A stretch of DNA of 9,157 nucleotides from JBEKEX01 sp050013615 (GTDB taxonomy: Bacteria > Chloroflexota > Anaerolineae > Anaerolineales > Anaerolineaceae): positions 1-9,157 of the forward strand of contig JBEKEX010000103.1 in NCBI GenBank assembly GCA_050013615.1, given 5' to 3'. Numbering within the stretch: the first letter of the stretch is position 1; the number at the start of each line of letters is the position of its first letter. A model generated the notes under the pieces. That model made no database searches and was not told the origin of the DNA. It worked only from the letters and a program-made list of their open reading frames with translations. The position numbers were made by a program, and so were the translations under genes. This document shows, in pieces, positions 1-6,073 of the stretch.

Positions 1-374
1 CCATCTGTCTCGATCAACAACGGCAGGTTATTGTTTTCCGCAAACTCTTTCAATTGCTCCAAAGCACGGTCGTTCAAATGAGATACCCGCTGGTCGGCTG
101 TGGGCTTCCCGGTTACCGAGATCAACTTCGCCGTATGAATAGCTAAGTCTTTGGTATTCAACTCGGCGTCCTCGTCCAGCATGAGGCGCCGATCGACGGG
201 AGCAAGCTGCCAGCGACCCAAATGGGTGGTCGTGGTGATCAAGACAGGCCCGGCAAATTCAGCGGCAAGTTTGAATAATAAAGTTGTCTTTCCCCCGGCG
301 CCCACCAATGCCAATTTTGGTGCGGAATCTACTCGGAGTGCCTGCAACAACGGGAGAGTCGTTCGTTCAGCCAT
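1..374 (-). CDS. yqeC: YqeC, selenium-dependent hydroxylase accessory ATPase-like protein (C-terminus beyond window)
   Basis: Translating 374 down to 1 gives 124 complete residues with no stop; the 3' end lies outside the window. A P-loop-like GAGGKTT is at residues 25-31, after a hydrophobic beta strand (LALV). TTTTH is at 47-51, and the visible part ends in LLIETD at 119-124, where the family usually has an E-A/T-D-G motif. This layout is that of YqeC, a putative nucleotide-binding accessory protein that occurs with YqeB and SelD in organisms making selenium-dependent molybdenum hydroxylases; its exact reaction is not established. The ATG at 374-372 overlaps the end of yqeB by 8 bases, and AGG lies 6 bases upstream, which suggests translational coupling. 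The family assignment is from recognised motifs and context. A general P-loop protein is the alternative, but the neighbouring YqeB makes that unlikely. Confidence 0.88.
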   Translation of the reverse strand, partial: MAERTTLPLLQALRVDSAPKLALVGAGGKTTLLFKLAAEFAGPVLITTTTHLGRWQLAPVDRRLMLDEDAELNTKDLAIHTAKLISVTGKPTADQRVSHLNDRALEQLKEFAENNNLPLLIETD

Positions 375-1176
375 ACAAAGCCTGACGAACCGAAGGCACG
401 CTCAAGATCGCCTCCAAAACAGCGCCTCCGATGGCAAGCGCCTTATCGGAGACCACTTGATACAAGCGCTCATCGATTCGGGGGTCGACGTCGCCAACCT
501 TGACGCTTTTTTCGATGTACACCCCATCGTGCAGCAAGCCGCGGATCAAGCCATTGAACGGCGCCAACACTAATTTATCCTCGACCCGGGCAATTTTCTG
601 CCCTTCAGTGACCACTGCACCGATATCAGCCAGCGTACGGAATACGCCGGTCGCCGGGCTGCGCAGCACCCGCTCCGTTTGCTGGCCGGCGACTTTTTCC
701 GGGATGCCCGTGTCAGCCTCGGCCGAGCCTTGCCAATAGACCCGTCCGAGGAAAGGGCCGCGCTTGGTCTCGATCACGGCATGACAATGTTCTCCGGCGA
801 CAAAGCCGGGCCCCAAGCCAATGGCAAGCAAAGTTCTGTCTTTATACGATTCGGGCGCTTTTTTCAACATGCGGCCATCGATCACGACCGGCGGCTTTGC
901 TTCGCTCAAGAAGTTAGCCTGGGGGTCGACAATGACTGCAATCATACGTTTTTCCAAGATGGCATCGACATCCGAAAAAGTATCGGCTCTCACGCCGGTG
1001 ACATCCTCCACGACGACCTTTGAATCAAAAACGGCTTCGGAAAAGGCGACCGTACGCCGCACGGTGAGAGGCTGGGGCAGTTCGGCAATAACAACCGATA
1101 AACCGCTGTGAAATAGCCGGAGCGCCACGCCGGATGCGAGGTCACCCCCGCCGCGAAGGAATACGACTGGTTTCAT
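367..1176 (-). CDS. yqeB: YqeB family selenium-dependent molybdenum hydroxylase system protein
   Basis: This complete 269-residue protein is of the YqeB (EF2563) family, a marker of selenium-dependent molybdenum hydroxylase maturation; its biochemical step is unknown. Residues 8-16 carry the glycine-rich RGGGDLASG motif of a Rossmann-like N-terminus. These are followed by LPQPLTVRR (33-41), a GPGF turn (122-125), EHCHAVIETKRG (129-140) with a cysteine at 131, and a biotinyl-like beta-rich C-terminal part with SPATGVFR (173-180) and VGDVDPR (227-233). It ends with DKALAIGGAVLEA (244-256). The ATG at 1176 has AGGA four bases upstream (1181-1184). It follows the second large subunit after 45 bases and overlaps yqeC by 8. 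It probably works with YqeC and XdhC in preparing or inserting the selenium-bearing cofactor; that is inference from co-occurrence. No signal peptide or membrane segment is seen. Confidence 0.92.
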   Translation of the reverse strand: MKPVVFLRGGGDLASGVALRLFHSGLSVVIAELPQPLTVRRTVAFSEAVFDSKVVVEDVTGVRADTFSDVDAILEKRMIAVIVDPQANFLSEAKPPVVIDGRMLKKAPESYKDRTLLAIGLGPGFVAGEHCHAVIETKRGPFLGRVYWQGSAEADTGIPEKVAGQQTERVLRSPATGVFRTLADIGAVVTEGQKIARVEDKLVLAPFNGLIRGLLHDGVYIEKSVKVGDVDPRIDERLYQVVSDKALAIGGAVLEAILSVPSVRQALYG

Positions 1177-1221
1177 AGCTTCCTGGATTGAGAAGTTGAT
1201 GGCTGCAAAGTCTCGTTGCTT

Positions 1222-3444
1222 TCAAAGCTTGCCCAGGTGTTTCAACACGCGCTCCGGGATCAACGGGAACTCGTCGAACCATACACCGGTGGCATCGTGC
1301 ACTGCCGAGGTGATGGCAGGCACCAGGGGCAGATAGGGCATTTCGCCGACCCCCCGCGCTCCCCAGGGGCCATTGGGGTCGGGATATTCCAAGATGTAGG
1401 ATTCGATTTCCCCAGGGATGTCCAGCACAGTCGGGATCAGGTAAGTCGAGAGCGTCTTGGTCAGGGTGATCCCCTCACGTTGGATGAAATTTTCCAGCAG
1501 GGCGTACCCGGTGGCTTGGACGATGGCGCCTTCCACCTGGCCGCGCACCTGGACTGGGTTGATGGCGTGTCCTACATCGTCAGCGCAATATATCTTCAAA
1601 ACTTCCACCTGACCGGTCTCCAGATCTACCTCGACCTCGGCTGCTTCGGCGGCATAACCGTAGGCAAAGTTCGGCGTACTTTTGCCGGTCTCGGGGTCAA
1701 AAGGTGTGGTTTTGGGCGCCCAATACGTGAACGTGGCGATTGCAGGCCGCTCTTCGTTCTTCCATTTGCGCAAAGCGGCTTCCGCGGCACCTTTGATGGC
1801 ATTCCCGGACATAAAAGTCATCCGCGAGGCCGAAACGCTGCCGGAATTCTCCGTGTATGCCGTATCGGCAACGATCAATTTGATCTTTTCGATGGGAACA
1901 TCGAGAGCTTCGGAGGCAAATTGGGCGAAAACGGTATGCGACCCCTGCCCCACCTCAGCTCCACCGTGATGCAAGACCACTTTTTCAATCTCGGTTTTGC
2001 CGTGCAATTCCACGGTAGCGATACAATGTTCGGGCGCCCCGAAAGAGAACCCGACGTTCTTGAAGCCGCAGGCAAAGCCGAGCCCGCGCACTTTATTGGG
2101 CGTTGAACCTTTATGGCTAAATCCTTCCGGCCGGATCCATCCCTTTTTTGAATGGGTCCAACCGGCGGCACTGGCACACTTCTCGGCAACTTGGGAGATG
2201 GTCACATTGGGCGGCAACGGAGTCCCAACTGACAGGAGGTCATCGTCGTGCAGCAGGTTCTTCATCCGCAGTTCGACCACATCCATCCCCAGTGCCTCAG
2301 CCAGCTTGCTCATTTGGGTTTCAGCGGAAAACGCAGCTTGCGGGCCGCCAAAGCCGCGGAAGGCAGCGGTGGGGATGTTGTTCGTATATACTGCGTAGGA
2401 ATCGACCTTGACGTTTGGGATTAGATAGGGCCCGGTGCATAACAACGTGGCGTTCCCCAGTACCTTGGTCGAGGTATAGGCATAGGCTCCGCCATCAGCG
2501 ATCAATTCAACCTGGGCAGCCACCAGCTTGCCATCCCGCTTGGCCCCCCATTTTGCTTTGATGTAATAGGGATGCCGTTTGCCGTGGCCGGTGATCGATT
2601 CTTCCCGACTCCAGATGATCTTGACAGGCCGTACGGTGCCACGCTGCTGCAGGCGTAGGACGGCCAGGGCCAGTACAATTTGCACCGACATATCTTCTCT
2701 GCCGCCAAAAGCACCGCCAATGGCAGGATAGATCACCCTGATTTTTTCTTTGGGCAAATCGAGGGCGTGGGCAATCTGTTCCTGGTCTTCATGCACCCAT
2801 TGCCCACCGACCACCACGGTGATACGGCCCTCTTCGTCGATGTAACTGATACCGGCTTCGGGTTGAAGATAGGCATGTTCCTGCACCGGCGTATGGTATT
2901 CACCCTCGATGACGACATCGGCATCTTTGAAAGCGTTTTCGAAGTCGCCTTTGCGGATCTGGTAATGGCAAAAGACATTCGTTTCACGTTCTGGGTGAAG
3001 GAGGACTGAATCAGACTTTTTTGCTTCGCGAGGGTCATAAACCCCAGGTAGGTCTTCATATTGGACGGCTATCAAGCCCAACGCTTGGGCAGCAATGTCT
3101 TCGGTTTCCGCTACGACGACGGCAACATTATCTCCTGCGAAGCGCACATGATCCGAATAAGGCTTGAGTGAACCCGGCCCGCATAGCACAGGCTGATCCG
3201 GCATGCTCAAGCCGTATTCATTCACCGGGACGTCTTTGGCAGTTAAAACGATCAAAACACCCGAAAGTTTTTCGGCAGCAGAGGTATCCACCTTGCGGAT
3301 GATGGCATGCGGGTGGTTGGCAAATAGAATTTTCATATATGCCTGGTGGAGCATATTAAAGTCACCGGGATATAGCGCCTTTCCCAGAACTTTATCGACT
3401 GCATCGACACGCGCGACTGGCTTTCCAATTCCTGTTGAAGACAT
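1222..3444 (-). CDS. Molybdopterin-binding (large) subunit of a xanthine dehydrogenase-family hydroxylase, complete
   Basis: This 740-residue protein is a complete molybdenum hydroxylase large subunit without its own iron-sulfur or FAD domain. The N-terminus (GKPVARVDAVDKVLGKALY, 7-25) is the usual opening of the family's small alpha/beta domain; the Mo-binding part starts near residue 160. Cofactor and active-site landmarks are GGQW (213-216), GGAFGGRED (243-251), AFRGFGGPQ (361-369), GGAEVGQG (494-501) and GARGVGEMP (695-703). Glu701 is the predicted catalytic base. Q215, E250 and R363 match bovine xanthine oxidase Gln767, Glu802 and Arg880 by motif, which favours a purine or similar N-heterocycle over an aldehyde or CO. 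The substrate is not provable here. The ATG at 3444 has AGGT eight bases upstream (3453-3456). It should pair with the upstream FAD/[2Fe-2S] fusion. The segment at 551-600 is about 30 residues shorter than in the other large subunit of this window. Confidence 0.93.
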   Translation of the reverse strand: MSSTGIGKPVARVDAVDKVLGKALYPGDFNMLHQAYMKILFANHPHAIIRKVDTSAAEKLSGVLIVLTAKDVPVNEYGLSMPDQPVLCGPGSLKPYSDHVRFAGDNVAVVVAETEDIAAQALGLIAVQYEDLPGVYDPREAKKSDSVLLHPERETNVFCHYQIRKGDFENAFKDADVVIEGEYHTPVQEHAYLQPEAGISYIDEEGRITVVVGGQWVHEDQEQIAHALDLPKEKIRVIYPAIGGAFGGREDMSVQIVLALAVLRLQQRGTVRPVKIIWSREESITGHGKRHPYYIKAKWGAKRDGKLVAAQVELIADGGAYAYTSTKVLGNATLLCTGPYLIPNVKVDSYAVYTNNIPTAAFRGFGGPQAAFSAETQMSKLAEALGMDVVELRMKNLLHDDDLLSVGTPLPPNVTISQVAEKCASAAGWTHSKKGWIRPEGFSHKGSTPNKVRGLGFACGFKNVGFSFGAPEHCIATVELHGKTEIEKVVLHHGGAEVGQGSHTVFAQFASEALDVPIEKIKLIVADTAYTENSGSVSASRMTFMSGNAIKGAAEAALRKWKNEERPAIATFTYWAPKTTPFDPETGKSTPNFAYGYAAEAAEVEVDLETGQVEVLKIYCADDVGHAINPVQVRGQVEGAIVQATGYALLENFIQREGITLTKTLSTYLIPTVLDIPGEIESYILEYPDPNGPWGARGVGEMPYLPLVPAITSAVHDATGVWFDEFPLIPERVLKHLGKL

Positions 3445-3473
3445 ACTTTTTTACCTGCCTTCCCTCGGCGGTA

Positions 3474-3842
3474 TTACGTTCTTTTGATCTTGCGCATTCT
3501 CGCGGGAGGCACGTCGGTCGGCCCGTATCGGGGTGGAGCAAAGACGCGGTATAGTGCGAAAGTTATCAGCATGAAAATGGTATATAGAAAGAACATAATG
3601 ATCAAGGCCAAAATAACCTTGACCAACAATAACGGGTCATTCCCTATCTTTAGCAATAGATCATTGGGGATGGGGTACCAGTTATTTGCAGCATTTTTCT
3701 GCAAGAGCACCAGGGCGCCAACATAAGATAAAATTGGCAGTAGAAATATGAAAGCAAATCCTATTCCCCGCCAGATGGGATGGATTTCTTGCAGCCTTCC
3801 TGGCCCTGACGAATGCGATCCATAGATATTGGCTCGACCCAT
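3474..3842 (-). CDS. Small two-helix membrane protein of unknown function
   Basis: This 122-residue protein belongs to no family I can name. It has two strongly hydrophobic segments, about residues 26-47 (within WRGIGFAFIFLLPILSY and beyond) and 71-98. A loop of about 23 residues with NNWYPIPNDLL lies between them. The C-terminal tail is proline-rich and then basic (PPRYGPTDVPP at 103-113, RMRKIKR at 115-121). The basic residues at both ends suggest both termini are cytoplasmic, with the short loop outside. There is no cleavable signal peptide. The ATG at 3842 lies nine bases after the fusion gene's stop, with only a weak GAG at 3849-3851; the downstream large subunit starts 29 bases after its stop. 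The tight placement between two enzyme subunits argues it is a real gene with a linked role, such as a membrane anchor or transport partner; this is inference only. Confidence 0.8.
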   Translation of the reverse strand: MGRANIYGSHSSGPGRLQEIHPIWRGIGFAFIFLLPILSYVGALVLLQKNAANNWYPIPNDLLLKIGNDPLLLVKVILALIIMFFLYTIFMLITFALYRVFAPPRYGPTDVPPARMRKIKRT

Positions 3843-3851
3843 ACGACACTC

Positions 3852-5261
3852 TCACTTCTGCACAGAAGCTTGTTCGATCGCCTTCACGATCTTGTAATAC
3901 CCCGTGCATCGGCACAGGTTGCCAGTGATGGCGTATTTGATTTGCTCTTCACTGGGTTTAGGATTCTCTTCCAACAGCTTGACCGCCGACATGATGAAGC
4001 CGGGTGTGCAATAACCGCACTGGACAGCGCCCTCCTGGATGAAAGCTTGCTGGACCGGGTGTAATCGATCGCCATCTGCGATGCCTTCGATGGTTGTGAT
4101 CGTTGCATGATGTGTGCGCGGTGCAGGTACCAGGCAACTCATGACCGCCTCTCCATCCAAATAAACGGTGCAGGCACCGCATTCACCTTCTGCGCAGCCT
4201 TCCTTGGTGCCGATGAGCTCGGCCTCTTCGCGGAGAAGACGTAATAAGGTTTTGCTTTGACCGTTATTAAATTTATAGCTTTTTCCATTGATAGTGGTCT
4301 CGATGGGCGAGTCTTGATCGATGATGCCGCCGCCAGTGTTGGTTTGCTTTCTTTCAGTCGCTCCCCACAGCATAACGGGCTGTAGAGGAAACCCGACACG
4401 TTCTTTGCCCTCGGCAATTGCCGTAAGACCACGTCGGGAAATTACTTTGATGATTTCCTGGCGATATTGAGCTGAACTGCGAATATCCGTGATCGGAGTG
4501 CTTGCCTTGGAAATAAGCTCTGCCGCAGCTTCGATCGTTTGTGATGAAAGCTTTTTGCCAATCAAAAAAGCTTCCGCCTCTTTGGCATGAATGATAGTCG
4601 GAGCAACCGCACCCATCGTGATGGACGAATGAAGGACCCTCTCCTTATCGAATGTCAGGATGATTGTACTATTGACCACAGAGATAGCTTGAGCCCGCCG
4701 GAGTGCATATTTGGTATACACTCCTTTTTGTTTCGCTTGCATGGCATGAAAGGCAATATCGACGAGGAGCTCATCAGGTTGCATCACTGTTTTTCGGACA
4801 CCGGTATAAAAATCCTCCAACGCGACAATACGTTCCCCTTTTTGAGATCGCAGCGTTACCTTGGCACCCAAGGCCATCAAAGGTGCAATGGAATCATTGG
4901 CAGGAGAGGCAGTGATCACATTGCCGGCAATGGTCCCCCGGTTCCTGATCTGCGGAGACCCAACCTGCCAGCACGCCTGTGCCAACGGAAAAGCATTTTC
5001 CCTGATCAGCTTTGAAGCGACGCATTGGTTGTGTGTCACCATGGGCCCCAAGTGGATGATTTGCTGCTCGTCCAGCGTAATTTGATCCAAGCCATCAACC
5101 CTGGTAACATCCACCAAAACCTCGATATCTTTCCTTACTCCTCTTTCCATTTCCAAGATGAGATCGGTTCCCCCGGCAATAATTCTGGCCTTACCTTGAT
5201 ATTCGTTAAGAGCTGCAAGGGCTTCATCAAGATTGGTCGCGTTGATGTACTTCCGCCACAT
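3852..5261 (-). CDS. FAD-binding domain fused to [2Fe-2S] domain, electron-transfer subunit of the molybdenum hydroxylase
   Basis: From the chosen ATG this is 469 residues. Residues 1 to about 288 form a CoxM/XdhB-type FAD domain with IIAGGTDL (27-34) and RNRGTIAGNV (106-115). After a linker (about 291-320), residues 321-469 form a complete CoxS/XdhC-type iron-sulfur domain. C356, C361, C364 and C376 bind the plant-type [2Fe-2S] cluster; C415, C418, C450 and C452 bind the second. Electrons from the molybdenum site would pass through both clusters to FAD and then to NAD+, ferredoxin or another acceptor. I prefer the ATG at 5261 to the one at 5279, which overlaps the xdhC stop as ATGA. Only 5261 has a strong ribosome site (GGAGGA, 6 bases upstream), and MWRKYI-type starts are usual for FAD subunits. 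The domain order FAD then FeS is the reverse of eukaryotic xanthine dehydrogenase. All cofactor ligands are intact. Confidence 0.94.
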   Translation of the reverse strand: MWRKYINATNLDEALAALNEYQGKARIIAGGTDLILEMERGVRKDIEVLVDVTRVDGLDQITLDEQQIIHLGPMVTHNQCVASKLIRENAFPLAQACWQVGSPQIRNRGTIAGNVITASPANDSIAPLMALGAKVTLRSQKGERIVALEDFYTGVRKTVMQPDELLVDIAFHAMQAKQKGVYTKYALRRAQAISVVNSTIILTFDKERVLHSSITMGAVAPTIIHAKEAEAFLIGKKLSSQTIEAAAELISKASTPITDIRSSAQYRQEIIKVISRRGLTAIAEGKERVGFPLQPVMLWGATERKQTNTGGGIIDQDSPIETTINGKSYKFNNGQSKTLLRLLREEAELIGTKEGCAEGECGACTVYLDGEAVMSCLVPAPRTHHATITTIEGIADGDRLHPVQQAFIQEGAVQCGYCTPGFIMSAVKLLEENPKPSEEQIKYAITGNLCRCTGYYKIVKAIEQASVQK

Positions 5262-5267
5262 AAATCT

Positions 5268-5273
5268 TCCTCC
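5268..5273 (-). promoter_or_regulatory. Ribosome binding site deciding the FAD/[2Fe-2S] fusion start
   Basis: On the minus strand this reads GGAGGA, six bases before the ATG at 5261-5259. The alternative ATG at 5279 would contain this site within its coding region and has no comparable signal upstream, so the start at 5261 is preferred. That leaves a 14-base gap after xdhC instead of a 4-base overlap. Confidence 0.78.
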
Positions 5274-5275
5274 AA

Positions 5276-6067
5276 TCATTCCGAACTCATCGCTTTGCCA
5301 TTACCGCCTTGACGCAGCATGATGATTTCGGCCATGATGCTGACTGCAATCTCTTCCGGAGTCTCAGCATTGATCTCCAATCCTAAGGGAGAGTGTACCT
5401 CGTTCACAACGTGCTCGTCAACACCGGCATCCAAAAGGGTTTTACGGGTCACTGCCCAGCGCCGGCGTGAACCAATAACACCGATGTAGGCTGGTTTTGT
5501 TTTCAATAATGCCGGCAGTCCGGCAACATCTACATCGGTGCCACGCGTCGTCAGCACAATAAAGGTCATTGAGTTGATCGCCAATCGGTTTGGAATTTCA
5601 CTCATTGGTGCAGCTACGAACTCGTCGGCATCAGGGTTCGCTTTAGGAGTGCAGAATTCGGGCCGATCATCGGAGACAACCGTTCTATAGCCCAGCCATC
5701 GGGCTAGGTGGAGGACGGCTTTTCCAACGTGACCTCCACCAACAACCAGCAAAGTGGCGCGAGGAAGAATGGGTTCCACGAACACCTCCACCTGGCCGCC
5801 GCAGATGCCAACATCACCTTTGGCAGGGTCGACAAAACTGTACTGTAATTTACGGGTTTTACCATCTACAAGAGCAGCTTTTGCCTCTTCGATGACGCGG
5901 TTTTCCACTTCTCCACCGCCCACCGAACCGCTGATGCGCCCGTTGGGATATACCAGCATCTTACTGCCCACGTGGCGAGGTGTCGAACCGCTGCTACTAG
6001 TGATGGTGCATAGAGCGCAAGATTCTCCACGTTTTTCGATTTCAGATAGATCGTGGAAAATGGACAT
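5276..6067 (-). CDS. xdhC: XdhC/CoxI family molybdenum-cofactor maturation chaperone
   Basis: This complete 263-residue protein has two domains. The N-terminal XdhC/CoxI domain shows GSTPR (27-31), GSVGGGEVE (47-55) and GICGGQVEVFVEP (87-99, with Cys89). The C-terminal domain has a Rossmann nucleotide-binding fold with VVGGGHVG (108-115), followed by GSRRR (199-203), SPLGL (226-230) and ETPEEIAVSI (235-244). XdhC proteins bind the molybdenum cofactor, help fit its terminal sulfur, and hand it to the apo-hydroxylase; they are not part of the finished enzyme. This is the maturation factor, not the iron-sulfur subunit called XdhC in E. coli. The ATG at 6067 has GGAGG 11 bases upstream (6079-6083), lying in the end of the pyrophosphatase gene, whose stop is six bases away. 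With YqeB and YqeC present, the ligand it helps install could be selenium instead of sulfur (inference). Confidence 0.94.
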   Translation of the reverse strand: MSIFHDLSEIEKRGESCALCTITSSSGSTPRHVGSKMLVYPNGRISGSVGGGEVENRVIEEAKAALVDGKTRKLQYSFVDPAKGDVGICGGQVEVFVEPILPRATLLVVGGGHVGKAVLHLARWLGYRTVVSDDRPEFCTPKANPDADEFVAAPMSEIPNRLAINSMTFIVLTTRGTDVDVAGLPALLKTKPAYIGVIGSRRRWAVTRKTLLDAGVDEHVVNEVHSPLGLEINAETPEEIAVSIMAEIIMLRQGGNGKAMSSE

Positions 6068-6073
6068 CTTGAA

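Noticed and set aside
1177..1221. Short palindrome GCTTTGAAAGC around the end of the complete large subunit as a terminator
   Set aside because: The arms are only five bases with a one-base centre and no T run follows; yqeB continues directly downstream.
1216..2106. Long plus-strand open frame of 296 codons opposite the end of the complete large subunit
   Set aside because: It lies wholly antisense to a gene with strong family motifs, has no recognisable domain, and is explained by the codon composition of the opposite strand.
4302..4391. The FAD/FeS fusion as a sequencing artefact joining two genes
   Set aside because: The linker is polar, in frame and continuous, and has no leftover ribosome site or start at the FeS domain. 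A real fusion is the simpler reading, though raw reads cannot be checked here.
4587..5015. Plus-strand open frame of 142 codons opposite the FAD domain
   Set aside because: The minus-strand frame here carries conserved FAD-domain motifs; the plus-strand product is low-complexity and His/Arg-rich without family features.
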